A stretch of DNA of 64,000 nucleotides from Actinomycetota bacterium (GCA_021324355.1 JAJPJD010000007.1:45042-109041); one strand, 5' to 3'. Shown: positions 34,620 through 43,857, counted from the stretch's first letter. Numbers and translations are program-made. The notes: generated by a model from the sequence alone, not told the origin.

Positions 34620-36085
34620 GGGCGGCCCGAAACCATGGGCACCGAGCCGGCGCTGGGAGGAGCAGCTCGATGCGGTTCGAGCGACGGACTCCGCCGTCTC
34701 GAGCGCAGCGCGCCGTGCAGGCTTCCCCGGGCCATCGTTCGGCCCAGCTCCAGCAGCAGTCCCGGACCCCGGCTGGCCGACTCGAGGACGTCGTCGAGTG
34801 CCTCGACGAAGGCGTCGACCTCCTCCTCACCTGCGACGAGCGGCGGCAGGAGTTTGATGACGTTCGCCCCGTCCGCCGCGACCTGGGTGAGGATGCGGTG
34901 CCGGTGGAACAACGGGACCACCACTGCCTGGGAGAACAGTGCTGGCCGGATCCGCTCGAGGGCCTGCCAGCGTCGGCGCAGGCGGGGGGTTTGTGGGGGG
35001 GCCAGCTCGATGCCGATCATGAGCCCTAATCCCCGCACTTCCCGCAGGACCTCATGGCGTTCGGTCAGCGGGGCCAACTTGGTGAGGAACGAACGACCGG
35101 TGGCCGCGGCCCGCTCGACCAGGCCTTCGCTGTCCAGGGCATCGAGCGTGGCCAGGCCGGCCACCATGGCCAGCTGGTTGCGCCCGAAGGTACTGGAGTG
35201 GACCATCGCCCGGTCCATCGAGTTGAAGACGCTCATGAAGACCTTGTCGGTAGCCAAGATCGCGCCGACTGGGATGTAGCCGCCCGAGAGAGCCTTGGAG
35301 ATGGTGACGATGTCAGGCTGGAGGCCCCAGTGCTCGTGACAGAAGAAGCGGCCCGTCCGACCGAGGCCGGTCTGCACCTCGTCCGCCACGAACAGCGTCC
35401 GGTAGCGGCGGCAGAGCTCCTGGACGGCTTGCCAGTACTCGGCCGGAGCTAGGTTCACGCCTTTGCCTTGTATCGGCTCGACCACGAACGCGGCGACATC
35501 GCCACGCCGCAACTCCGCTGCCAGGGCGTCGGGATCGCCGAAGGGCACCTCAGAGCTCGGCAGGAGCGGCCCGAAGCCCCGGCGGAACTCGGGCCCGCCA
35601 TTGAGGGCCAGGGCTCCGGTGCTCAGCCCGTGGAAGGCGTGCGAGGCGTACAGGATGCGCGGGCGCCCGGTCGCGTAGCGGGCGAACTTGATCGCTCCCT
35701 CGATCGCTTCGGTTCCCGAGTTGCAGAAAAAGACTCGACGGATCCCCTCGTGAGCTCGAGCGACCAGGGTCTCAGCCAGCAGTCCGGGCAATAGGGCGCA
35801 ATCGATCTGGACCATGTTTGGGAGGTCGAGGTCGAGGGCCTGGTGGAGGGCGGCCTTCACGCCTGGGTGGGACCGTCCGAGGGCGTACACCCCGAACCCC
35901 GAAAGCAGGTCGAGGTAGCGATGCCCGAGGTCGTCGTAGAGGTAGCAGCCCTCGCCACGGACGTAGAAGCGATCGAAGCCGAGGGTCCGCAACACTCGGG
36001 CCATCTGGGGGTTCATGAACTCGCTGTGGAGCCCGAAGTTCTCGCCGTGCCGATCGGCCAGGACCTTGGCCACGTCGAACGCCAT
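34616..36085 (-). CDS. hpnO: Class III aminotransferase of the hopanoid side chain
   Basis: A 489-aa PLP enzyme. The N-terminus NFGLHSEFMNPQMARVLRTL and RFYVRGEGCYLYDDLGHRYLDLLSGFGVYALGRSHP is diagnostic of HpnO, which makes aminobacteriohopanetriol. PLP-site landmarks are FCNSGTEAIEGAIKFAR, FVADEVQTGLGRTG and the lysine in ISKALSGGYIPVGAI. ATG at 36085 follows GGAGG. About 35 C-terminal residues form a Ser/Arg/Pro-rich tail beyond the fold. It precedes hpnA; no squalene-hopene cyclase gene is seen here. Confidence 0.9.
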   Translation of the reverse strand: MAFDVAKVLADRHGENFGLHSEFMNPQMARVLRTLGFDRFYVRGEGCYLYDDLGHRYLDLLSGFGVYALGRSHPGVKAALHQALDLDLPNMVQIDCALLPGLLAETLVARAHEGIRRVFFCNSGTEAIEGAIKFARYATGRPRILYASHAFHGLSTGALALNGGPEFRRGFGPLLPSSEVPFGDPDALAAELRRGDVAAFVVEPIQGKGVNLAPAEYWQAVQELCRRYRTLFVADEVQTGLGRTGRFFCHEHWGLQPDIVTISKALSGGYIPVGAILATDKVFMSVFNSMDRAMVHSSTFGRNQLAMVAGLATLDALDSEGLVERAAATGRSFLTKLAPLTERHEVLREVRGLGLMIGIELAPPQTPRLRRRWQALERIRPALFSQAVVVPLFHRHRILTQVAADGANVIKLLPPLVAGEEEVDAFVEALDDVLESASRGPGLLLELGRTMARGSLHGALRSRRRSPSLEPHRAAPPSAGSVPMVSGRP

Positions 36086-36193
36086 CTCGCCTCCATCCCG
36101 GTCGCCGGCGCGCACAGGGTAGTTGCACTGGCGGACCGACGGGGGCCAGATGAGCTGGTCAGGCCGTTCCGCCGCTGCCGGGCCCGCCGGGAT

Positions 36194-36207
36194 CACCGAA
36201 TTCGGTG
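36194..36207. promoter_or_regulatory. 14-bp palindrome CACCGAATTCGGTG in the hpnO/EAL gap
   Basis: A perfect palindrome in the 206-nt divergent region, about 85 nt before the EAL gene and 109 nt before hpnO. Placement suits a regulator site, but no regulator gene is adjacent. Confidence 0.35.
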
Positions 36208-36291
36208 CTCTGGTCGGGCAGAATCGGGATGTCGACATCGGAGCGTGGCGAGGTCACATCCAGGGAGAGCTCCGAGCGGAGGCAACCGGCA

Positions 36292-37152
36292 ATGGCCAAC
36301 GAGACGCGAATCCGACCCGACACCGAGTCCCTGATCCTGAGCGGGGAGCCCGAGCTCGAGTACCAGCCGGTGGTCGACCTCACCTCTGGGCGTCTGCTGG
36401 GCTTCGAAGCACTGCTTCGCTGGCGCCATCCCGACGAGGGCCTCATCCTGCCGGGACTGCTGCTTCCGTGGCTGGAGGCCAACGGCGACATCGTCCAGCT
36501 TGGTGAGTGGGTGCTCATGGAGGGCTGCCAGCAGGCAACCCACTGGCCTCAGAACATCCAGCTGGCGGTCAACCTGTCCCTCGTCCAGCTGCGGCGAGGG
36601 GTGGGGAGCCGGGCGGTGTCCGAAGCGATCGCTCGATCGGGCATCGACCCGGGCCGCGTGACCATCGAGGTCACCGAGCATGCCATGGTCGAGGAGGTCG
36701 CCATGAACGACCTGCGGACGATCGGGGCTCTCGGCGTCGAGCTGGCGGTCGACGACGTGGGGACCAGCTGGACCTCCTTCGACGTCCTTCGGCGGATGGC
36801 GGTCAACACCGTCAAGATCGACCGCTCCTTCGTGGGATCGCTCGAGCCCCAGCAGGGGATCAATCGCCTGGTCGTCGAGACCGTGGTCTCCTTGGCCCAC
36901 TCGGCAGGGATTTCGACGGTGGCCGAGGGGGTCGAGACCTCCCAGCAAGCCGCCATCGTGCGGGAGTTCGACTGCGACGCCGCCCAGGGCTACTTCTTCG
37001 CCCCGCCGCTCTCCATCGAACTGGCCACCGAACTCGCGAACGAGCCCGGATTTTGCTTCTCGTTCGAGGGTGCGGGCTGGGCCGAGCACCAATTCGTCGG
37101 GAGCCCCTCGCACGAGCCGATCGTCCACGAGCCCTATCACCGGCCGGCGTAA
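36292..37152 (+). CDS. Stand-alone EAL-domain cyclic-di-GMP phosphodiesterase
   Basis: A 286-aa cytoplasmic EAL protein without sensor or GGDEF domain. Key residues are visible: GFEALLRWRHP (the EAL motif), AVNLS (Asn), IEVTEHAM (Glu), DDVGTSWTSF (metal Asp pair; the usual DDFGTG is changed to DDVGTS), VKIDRSFV (Lys), VAEGVET (Glu) and AAQGYFF (Gln). All catalytic positions seem present, so it probably cleaves c-di-GMP to pGpG. ATG at 36292 follows GGAGG. It is divergent from hpnO. Confidence 0.88.
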   Translation: MANETRIRPDTESLILSGEPELEYQPVVDLTSGRLLGFEALLRWRHPDEGLILPGLLLPWLEANGDIVQLGEWVLMEGCQQATHWPQNIQLAVNLSLVQLRRGVGSRAVSEAIARSGIDPGRVTIEVTEHAMVEEVAMNDLRTIGALGVELAVDDVGTSWTSFDVLRRMAVNTVKIDRSFVGSLEPQQGINRLVVETVVSLAHSAGISTVAEGVETSQQAAIVREFDCDAAQGYFFAPPLSIELATELANEPGFCFSFEGAGWAEHQFVGSPSHEPIVHEPYHRPA

Positions 37153-37198
37153 CGGTTCGGGTTCGGGACTGCGGCCCGGGAGCTGCTAAACAACCTCC

Positions 37199-38377
37199 GT
37201 GCTCCTGGCCGTCCCAGCCGAGACACGTCCCGGGGAGCGGCGGGTCGCGATGGTCCCCGACATCGCTGAGCGGCTCATCTCCTCCGGCTGGCAGGTCGCG
37301 CTCGAGTCGGGCGCGGGGGCAGCCGCGGCCTTTCCCGACGAGGCCTACCGCGCGGTTGGCGTGTCGCTGGCGGCCGACCGCCGCACCCTGCTCGCCGGAG
37401 CCGAGGTCGTTCTGACGGTCAACTCGCTCGACGAGACGGCCGCGGACCTCGTCGCCGAGGGGGCCACCACGCTGAGTTTTCTCCAGCCCACCCAGGCCGC
37501 GGCCAGTCTTGGAATCCTGGCTGCCAAGCGGGCAACGGTGCTCAGCTTCGATTTCGTTCCCCGGATCAGCCGAGCCCAGTCCATGGACGCGCTGTCGTCG
37601 CAGGCCACCGTGTCCGGGTACCGGGCCGGGCTGCTTGGCGCCGAGCGCCTGGCGAAGTTCTTTCCCATGTTCATGACCGCGGCCGGGACGGTGCCCCCGG
37701 CCAAGGTCCTCGTCATGGGGGTCGGGGTGGCAGGTTTGCAAGCCATCGCCACCGCCCGGCGTCTCGGGGCGGTGGTGCGCGCTTATGACGTCCGGGCGGC
37801 GGCCAAGGAGGAGGCCGAGAGCCTTGGCGCCACTTTCGTGGACCTCGGGATCTCGGCCGAGGGTGCTGGTGGCTACGCTCGGGAGCTGGCTCCCGACGAG
37901 CTGGCCCGGCAACACGAGGCTCTGGCCGAGGTGGTCGCGGCCAGCGACGTCGTGATCACCACTGCTTCGGTCCCCGGCCGCCGTGCGCCGCTTCTCGTGA
38001 CGACCGAGATGGTCCGGGCAATGGCCCCTGGCTCGGTGGTCATCGATCTGGCGGCCGACAACGGCGGCAACTGCGAGGCCACCCAGGCTGGGGAGGAGGT
38101 CGTGGTCGGAGGGACGACCGTGGTAGGCGTCGCCAACCCACCGTCAGCCATGGCGACCCACGCGAGCCTTCTGTACGCGCGCAATGCGGCCAACTTGCTG
38201 GGTCTGCTCGCACGCGACGGCAGGATCGCTCCGGACTGGGAGGACGAGATTCTGGCCGGGTGTTGCGTGTTGCGTTCCGGCGAAGCGGTCTTGGAGGCGG
38301 CGGCTGAGGTCCTGGGGGTACCGCACAGGCCGATCGCCCCGGCCCAGCCGATCGAACCCGATGGCGAGGGATCGTGA
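37199..38377 (+). CDS. pntAA: NAD(P) transhydrogenase alpha subunit 1
   Basis: The 392-aa NAD-binding soluble subunit (domain I). It opens LLAVPAETRPGERRVAMVPD, has SFLQPTQAAASLGILA, and the dinucleotide fold VLVMGVGVAGLQAIATARRLG. The conserved TTASVPGRRAPLLVTTEMVRAM and DLAADNGGNCE loops follow. In this split form the membrane helices are encoded by the next gene. The GTG start is used and the stop overlaps pntAB (GTGA). Confidence 0.95.
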   Translation: MLLAVPAETRPGERRVAMVPDIAERLISSGWQVALESGAGAAAAFPDEAYRAVGVSLAADRRTLLAGAEVVLTVNSLDETAADLVAEGATTLSFLQPTQAAASLGILAAKRATVLSFDFVPRISRAQSMDALSSQATVSGYRAGLLGAERLAKFFPMFMTAAGTVPPAKVLVMGVGVAGLQAIATARRLGAVVRAYDVRAAAKEEAESLGATFVDLGISAEGAGGYARELAPDELARQHEALAEVVAASDVVITTASVPGRRAPLLVTTEMVRAMAPGSVVIDLAADNGGNCEATQAGEEVVVGGTTVVGVANPPSAMATHASLLYARNAANLLGLLARDGRIAPDWEDEILAGCCVLRSGEAVLEAAAEVLGVPHRPIAPAQPIEPDGEGS

Positions 38378-38709
38378 CCAACGGCCTGCTCGAGCTGTTC
38401 ACCATCTTCGTGCTGGCTGCCTTCGTCGGCTACGAGGTCATATCCAAGGTTCCGAGCATCCTGCACACCCCGCTGATGTCGGGGTCCAATGCGATCCACG
38501 GGGTGATCCTCGTCGGATCGATGGTCGTGCTGGGGTCGGCGCACACCGGTGCCGAGGAGGTGCTCGGGTTCATTGCCGTGATCCTCGCGACGCTGAACGT
38601 GGTCGGTGGCTTCGTGGTCACCGACCGGATGCTCCAGATGTTCCGCTCCCGCCAACCCGATCGACCCCGGAGTTCGGGTGACCCAGGAGCGGCCGGAGGG
38701 TCGTCGTGA
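38374..38709 (+). CDS. pntAB: NAD(P) transhydrogenase alpha subunit 2
   Basis: A 111-aa membrane subunit (part of domain II) with three helices. The family motif GYEVISKVPSILHTPLMSGSNAIHGVILVG is present, then VVGGFVVTDRMLQMF. It has a polar tail of about 20 residues. Start and stop overlap pntAA and pntB by 4 nt each. Confidence 0.95.
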   Translation: MTNGLLELFTIFVLAAFVGYEVISKVPSILHTPLMSGSNAIHGVILVGSMVVLGSAHTGAEEVLGFIAVILATLNVVGGFVVTDRMLQMFRSRQPDRPRSSGDPGAAGGSS

Positions 38710-40091
38710 GCCGCGGCACCGCGATCGACCTGTGCTACCTGGTCGCTGCGGTCGGGTTCATCGTCGCTCTGAAGGCGCTCAGCTCTCCTCGGCATGCTCG
38801 GGCGGGCAACCTCCTCGGGGCAGCTGGCATGGCCCTGGCCATCGGGGCAACCTTCGCTCGCGCTGGACTTGGCCACCTGGCACTCATCGTCATTGCCATG
38901 GTCGTCGGGGTCGCCATCGGCGTGCCAGCAGCTCGGCTGGTCAAGATGACCGCCATGCCGCAAATGGTGGCGGCGTTCAACGGTGTTGGCGGTGGCGCTG
39001 CCGCGGTCGTGTCGATCACCGAGTTCCTTGGCACCGATCCGAGAACCGTGGCCACTTACAAGGTGCTCGAGGTGGTGTTCGGGGTCCTGGTCGGCTCGGT
39101 TTCCTTGTCGGGTTCGGCCTTGGCCTTCGCCAAACTGCAGGAGTTGATGAGCACGCGGCCGATCACCTACCCCGCTCAGCAGATAATCAACGCAATCGTC
39201 GGTCTGACCATCCTTGGGTTCGCGCTCGCACTGCTTGTCTCGCCGTCGACCGCCCTGCTCTGGGTTCTGCTGGTGCTGGCGCTGGTCCTTGGGGTGATCT
39301 TCGTCCTCCCCATCGGAGGGGCCGACGTGCCGGTCCTCATCTCCTTGCTCAACTCCTTCACCGGTCTGGCCGTCGCCGCGTCCGGGTTCACCCTCAACTC
39401 CAATGTCCTGGTGGTCGCCGGGACGCTCGTCGGAGCATCCGGCACCCTGCTTACCCGGATGATGAGCGTCGCCATGGGCCGCTCGCTCCCCAACATCTTG
39501 TTCAGTGCTTTCGGGTCGGTCGTCACTGCCAGTGGGTCGACCGAAGCGTCCGGCGGCCGATCAGTCCGAGCTGGAACGCCCGATGACGTGGGAACCCTCC
39601 TCGCATACTCACGGCGGGTCGCCATCGTGCCGGGTTACGGTCTCGCGGTCGCTCAGGCCCAGCACACCGCCAAGGAGTTGGCCGACGCATTGATGGCCAG
39701 GGGGGCCGACGTGTTCTATGCGATCCACCCGGTGGCGGGCCGCATGCCCGGCCATATGAACGTCTTGTTGGCTGAGGCGAACGTCCCTTACGACGAGCTG
39801 AAGGAGATGGACGAAGCCAACATCGAGATGCCGACAACAGATGTCGCCCTTGTGGTGGGGGCGAATGACACCGTGAACCCAGCAGCCCGGGACACCCCTG
39901 GGAGCCCGATCTATGGCATGCCGATCATCAACGCCGACCAGGCCCAGCACGTCGTGTTCCTCAAGCGTTCGATGCGGCCTGGGTTCGCGGGGATAGACAA
40001 TGACCTCCTCTACGACCCGAAGACGACGATGCTCTTTGGTGACGCCAAAGACACCCTTCAGAAGCTGGTCACGGCGGTGAAGCGGGCCTGA
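38706..40091 (+). CDS. pntB: NAD(P) transhydrogenase beta subunit
   Basis: A 461-aa subunit with about eight membrane helices and the C-terminal NADP-binding domain III. Landmarks are KMTAMPQMVAAFNGVGGGAAA, GADVPVLISLLNSFTGLAVAASGF, then VPGYGLAVAQAQH, HPVAGRMPGHMNVLLAEA and GANDTVNPAA. The complex couples proton entry to hydride transfer from NADH to NADP+. It is the last gene of pntAA-pntAB-pntB and converges on the PIN-TRAM gene 12 nt away. Confidence 0.96.
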   Translation: MSRGTAIDLCYLVAAVGFIVALKALSSPRHARAGNLLGAAGMALAIGATFARAGLGHLALIVIAMVVGVAIGVPAARLVKMTAMPQMVAAFNGVGGGAAAVVSITEFLGTDPRTVATYKVLEVVFGVLVGSVSLSGSALAFAKLQELMSTRPITYPAQQIINAIVGLTILGFALALLVSPSTALLWVLLVLALVLGVIFVLPIGGADVPVLISLLNSFTGLAVAASGFTLNSNVLVVAGTLVGASGTLLTRMMSVAMGRSLPNILFSAFGSVVTASGSTEASGGRSVRAGTPDDVGTLLAYSRRVAIVPGYGLAVAQAQHTAKELADALMARGADVFYAIHPVAGRMPGHMNVLLAEANVPYDELKEMDEANIEMPTTDVALVVGANDTVNPAARDTPGSPIYGMPIINADQAQHVVFLKRSMRPGFAGIDNDLLYDPKTTMLFGDAKDTLQKLVTAVKRA

Positions 40092-40103
40092 GAGGTTGGC
40101 CGG

Positions 40104-41249
40104 TCAGTCGACCGAGATCTGTTCGTGTCGGTCAGCCGAGAACCCGAGGTCAGTCGGCGGCGGGGTAGCCGAGGCAGCCGGCGGTCCGGCCGAGAGAATC
40201 GGGCCGGCGGGCGACGGACGGTCGGCGAGTTTGGCGAACACGAGCAGGCCTTGGGTCGTTCGACGGGTCGAGAGCACTTCGACGACGACGTTCTCCCGCC
40301 CGATCATGTGAGCAGCGTCGTTGACGACGACCAGATCACCGTCGGCCAGATAGCCGGCCGCCTGGCGTGGCTGGTTCCCCTCTTTGATGAGGTCCACGAC
40401 CAGTTGCTCGCCGGGCATGTGGTCGGGTGTGAGGTCGCTGGCCAGCGGGCGCAGGTCCGTGACCGGCACCCCTCGCCGTTTGGCAGCCTCTTTGACCTGG
40501 CCCGAACAGGTGACCAGGCGCAGGCCGAGCCGCCTGGCCACCTCGACCAGTCTCTCGGTCAGGTCCTCGATCTCAGGCAGCTCGTTCTCGGCCACGTGGA
40601 CCGAGACGTTCAGGTCTCGGAGGACCTGGAGGCGCTCCAGGCCCCGGCGGGCCCGGCGCGAGGACACGGGGTCGGGTCCGGCTGCCATCGTCCGCAACTG
40701 ATCGACGACGAATCGGGGGACGACCAGACCGCCGACCAGCAGGCCGTAGCGTCCAAGGACCAGCAGGTAGGGGGTCATGGCGGCCGAGGTGTCGACCAGC
40801 AGGGCATAGCCCGGCGGGGGTTCGGCCGGTGGCGCCAGAATCCGTCCGAGCCCGGCCGCCGCAACGACCTGGCGGCCCTTGGTCAAGCCGACCTGGAACC
40901 CGACGAAGGTCGTCACCAGGGCGATCGCTGCTGACGCTGGCCACACCACTGGTGAGTGGACCAGGACCAGGAGCGGCACGCTGAGCGCCGCACCAAGGAG
41001 GAAGGTGGCGATCCCGGTCAGCGTCCCGGCAAAGAGTTCACCCGGCGGGATCCGGTTGAAGCGCTCCGCAGCGCGAACTCCCTGGTGGCGGACGTAGCGG
41101 CCGAGGACCCCACCGACCACGTAGGCGACCAGGGCCCCCAGGACCAGGCCGACGATCTGGCCGGTAGAGGAATGTGGGTGCCCGATCTCGTAGCCGGCCA
41201 GGGCCCCGGCAAGGACGAGGATCAGGCGAAAGAACTCGACGAACAGCAC
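40104..41249 (-). CDS. Membrane-anchored PIN-TRAM protein (YacL-like), active site degenerate
   Basis: A 381-aa protein: four predicted membrane helices (to about residue 120), a PIN domain (about 147-275) and a C-terminal TRAM domain (about 279-342). It resembles YacL-type PIN-TRAM proteins thought to act on RNA at the membrane. The first PIN acid is kept (D153 in YALLVDTSAAM). The family's TND stretch reads LVTCSGQV here (about 246-252) and the IDG site reads MTPY, so metal-binding acids appear to be missing. The GTG at 41249 has only a TAGTGT box 10 nt upstream. It is divergent from the crotonase at 41394. Confidence 0.8.
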   Translation of the reverse strand: MLFVEFFRLILVLAGALAGYEIGHPHSSTGQIVGLVLGALVAYVVGGVLGRYVRHQGVRAAERFNRIPPGELFAGTLTGIATFLLGAALSVPLLVLVHSPVVWPASAAIALVTTFVGFQVGLTKGRQVVAAAGLGRILAPPAEPPPGYALLVDTSAAMTPYLLVLGRYGLLVGGLVVPRFVVDQLRTMAAGPDPVSSRRARRGLERLQVLRDLNVSVHVAENELPEIEDLTERLVEVARRLGLRLVTCSGQVKEAAKRRGVPVTDLRPLASDLTPDHMPGEQLVVDLIKEGNQPRQAAGYLADGDLVVVNDAAHMIGRENVVVEVLSTRRTTQGLLVFAKLADRPSPAGPILSAGPPAASATPPPTDLGFSADRHEQISVD

Positions 41250-41393
41250 GCTGTTCCCGACACTACCGGCGGTGCCTTCGGGACCGGGTGACCGAGCGCA
41301 CCGGTCGCGGGCCGCTTGGGGTCTGTCCACCTTGCCGATGAGCGCTACCGTCGTCGCCTCGACAGGGTGCTCAGGCACCCACGAGGAGGGGCC

Positions 41394-42251
41394 ATGCCGA
41401 CCACCATTCGCTGCGAGGTTGACGACGGAGTCGCGACCATCACCCTCAACCGTCCCGAGCGACTCAACGCGTTCACTGCCACGATGTGTGACGAGCTGCT
41501 GGCGGCCTTCGACCAGACCGACGCCGATGACGCCGTGCGAGCGGTCGTGGTCACTGGGGCCGGCCGAGCCTTCTGCGCGGGGGCCGATCTCTCGGCTGGC
41601 CCCCGGACCTTCGACCAGACCCAGCTGGCCAGGCCGGATGGCCCGGCGCCCAGGGACCGGGGCGGGGTGCTCGCACTGCGGATCTTCCGATCGCTCAAGC
41701 CGGTGATCGCCGCGATGAACGGCTCTGCCGTAGGCGTTGGCGCGTCGATGACGCTCCCAATGGACGTGCGGGTGCTGGCCGAAGGGGCCAAGGTCGGGTT
41801 CGTGTTCGGCGCTCGCGGCATCGTCCCGGACGGGGCGGCCAGCTGGTTCCTGCCGAGGGTCGTGGGGATCTCTCGCGCCTTGGAGTGGTGTTTGACCGGG
41901 CGGGTGTTCGACGCCGACGAGGCGTTGACCGCAGGGCTGGTTCGCAGCGTGCATCCTCCCGACGAGGTCTTGGCGGTTGCTACCGACCTGGCCCGTGAGA
42001 TGGCTGTGAAGGTGGCGCCGATCTCGGCAGTCATCACAAGACGATTGTTGTGGGACATGCTCGGTGCCGATCATCCGATGGTGGCGCACCGCATCGACTC
42101 GCGTGCCATCTACGACACCGGACGCATGGCCGACGCAGCCGAAGGGGTTCAGGCGTTCTTGGAAAAGCGGCCTGCCCGCTGGTCTCTTGCGCCAAGTCGG
42201 GACCTCCCGAAGTGGTTTCCGTGGACTCAGGAGCCCCCGTACGAAGTCTGA
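41394..42251 (+). CDS. Crotonase-family protein with variant active site
   Basis: A 285-aa crotonase, start ATG at 41394 after GAGGAGG. Oxyanion-hole motifs are GAGRAFCAGADL and GSAVGVGASM. As in the paralogue at 13574, the two hydratase glutamates are replaced: GVGASM instead of GGxEL, and GFVFGARG instead of GxPE. Both share the KVGFVF.ARGIVPD and AFLEKRPARW signatures. It probably belongs to an isomerase or related branch of the superfamily. It is followed by the ABC1 kinase gene on the same strand. Confidence 0.88.
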   Translation: MPTTIRCEVDDGVATITLNRPERLNAFTATMCDELLAAFDQTDADDAVRAVVVTGAGRAFCAGADLSAGPRTFDQTQLARPDGPAPRDRGGVLALRIFRSLKPVIAAMNGSAVGVGASMTLPMDVRVLAEGAKVGFVFGARGIVPDGAASWFLPRVVGISRALEWCLTGRVFDADEALTAGLVRSVHPPDEVLAVATDLAREMAVKVAPISAVITRRLLWDMLGADHPMVAHRIDSRAIYDTGRMADAAEGVQAFLEKRPARWSLAPSRDLPKWFPWTQEPPYEV

Positions 42252-42276
42252 CCGGGCCACGCCGACGCGACGCTGA

Positions 42277-43857
42277 ATGAGCTCGGCCTTTCGAGGCCCG
42301 GGGCGCCTCCCTGCTCTAGCCTGCCCTGCGGTGCCAAGCCGAGCAGGTGTCGGGTCCGACGAAGGGAGTGAGGAGCAGCCCCAGCCTCGCATCCACCCGC
42401 GCCGGCTTCCCGAGCCTGGCCCGGCCGCCCTCGCCAGGCGGGGGATCGAGATCGCCAGCGTCGCGGCCCGGCACTTCCTGCCAGTCGCAACCCGCCACCT
42501 CTTCGATCGTCCCCGCCAGAGGCTGGCCCCAGGCGACTTCGCGCGGCCGCTCCGGCTCACCTTCGAGGACCTCGGTGGGACCTTCATCAAGTTCGGGCAG
42601 GTTATGGCGTCTTCACCAGGGATGTTCGGTGAAGAGGTGGCCGAAGAGTTCCGGTCGTGCCTCGACACCGGTCCCCCGGTTCCGTTCAGCGAGGTGCGGT
42701 TCAGGGTCGAGGAGGATCTGGGGGCATCGATGCGCGAAGTCTTCAGCGACTTCGACCCTGATCCGGTCGGTCGTGCCTCCATCGCCGTGGTACACCGGGC
42801 AACCCTGAGGGACGGTCGTCGGGTCGCGGTCAAGATCATCCGCCCGGGCATCGAACACCAGGTGGCTACCGACCTCGACCTTATGCAGCCGCTGCTCGAG
42901 ATCCTGGCCCGCCAGACCGGCGACCAGATGGCGGGGTCAGTCCTCCAGCTGGTCGACGGATTCAGGATCCAGATCGGCGAAGAGATGGATCTTCGCAACG
43001 AGGCGCGGACGATGGTTCATTTCCGAGAGCTGTTGGCCGAGATCGATCTTCTGCGGATCGTCGTCCCTGAGCCGTTCTTCGAGCTGTCGGGTCCGAACGT
43101 GCTCACGATGGAACTGCTCGACGGCGTTCCGATTGATGACCTGGCCAACGTTGAAGCACTGGGAGTGGACCCGGCCCCGCTGGTCGAAGAGGTCGTCAGG
43201 CTCTTCTTCCTTGGCGTCGTCCGCCGTGGAGTGTTCCACGGCGACGCTCATGCCGGCAACATGTTGTTGCTGCGCGACGGCAGGATCGGGATGGTTGACT
43301 GGGGAATCGTCGGTCGTCTCGACTCGGCCACCCGACGTTTCGTGGTGCGACTGCTGGCCGCCGCGCTCGGCGAGGAGCGGGCATGGGACGACGTCACCAG
43401 TCACCTGGTCGCGACCTATGGTCCCGCTCTCGGGATGGCGGTCGGCATGGACGAACGTCAGATGGCCGAGTTCATCCGCCAGTTGGTCGAGCCAACCTTG
43501 ACTCGTCCTTTTGGCGAGTTCTCGCTGGCGTCGATCTTCCAAGCCGTCCAGCTTCAGCTGGCGAGAGCCCAGGGCCTGGAGGCTCACCAGCGACCCCTGC
43601 GCTCCATCATTCGGCGGCTGCGGTTCCAGCGTCGGGTCCGGCGACTGGCCGACGAGTCAGGGGGTCTGTTCTCGGATTTTGACCGGGCGACCTTTCTTCT
43701 GACCAAGCAGCTCATGTACTTCGAGCGCTACGGTCGGCTCTTCCTCGCCGACGTTCCGCTGCTCCGGGACCGGGAGTTCTTCCAGCGGCTCTTGGAGGAG
43801 GCGCCCGGGGGCTCGGGGGAGGGCCGCGGAGGGACGAAGCGACCGCCTGTAGAGTGA
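42277..43857 (+). CDS. ABC1/AarF (UbiB-like) atypical kinase
   Basis: A protein of up to 526 aa of the ABC1/ADCK/UbiB family, ATP-dependent proteins tied to quinone or lipid homeostasis. The KxGQ motif is present as FIKFGQVMASSPGMFGEEV, then VAVKIIRPGIE (ATP lysine), the catalytic-loop equivalent HGDAHAGNMLLL and the DFG equivalent MVDWGIVG (DWG). There is no clear C-terminal membrane helix pair. The start is uncertain: ATG at 42277, or GTG at 42331 which has a TAGCCT box 8 nt upstream and no Shine-Dalgarno. It is 30 nt before the ferredoxin gene. Confidence 0.86.
   Translation: MSSAFRGPGRLPALACPAVPSRAGVGSDEGSEEQPQPRIHPRRLPEPGPAALARRGIEIASVAARHFLPVATRHLFDRPRQRLAPGDFARPLRLTFEDLGGTFIKFGQVMASSPGMFGEEVAEEFRSCLDTGPPVPFSEVRFRVEEDLGASMREVFSDFDPDPVGRASIAVVHRATLRDGRRVAVKIIRPGIEHQVATDLDLMQPLLEILARQTGDQMAGSVLQLVDGFRIQIGEEMDLRNEARTMVHFRELLAEIDLLRIVVPEPFFELSGPNVLTMELLDGVPIDDLANVEALGVDPAPLVEEVVRLFFLGVVRRGVFHGDAHAGNMLLLRDGRIGMVDWGIVGRLDSATRRFVVRLLAAALGEERAWDDVTSHLVATYGPALGMAVGMDERQMAEFIRQLVEPTLTRPFGEFSLASIFQAVQLQLARAQGLEAHQRPLRSIIRRLRFQRRVRRLADESGGLFSDFDRATFLLTKQLMYFERYGRLFLADVPLLRDREFFQRLLEEAPGGSGEGRGGTKRPPVE

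Noticed and set aside
41250..42998. Extension of the PIN-TRAM frame on the minus strand
   Set aside because: Runs antisense through the crotonase and ABC1 genes; the membrane domain begins at the GTG at 41249.
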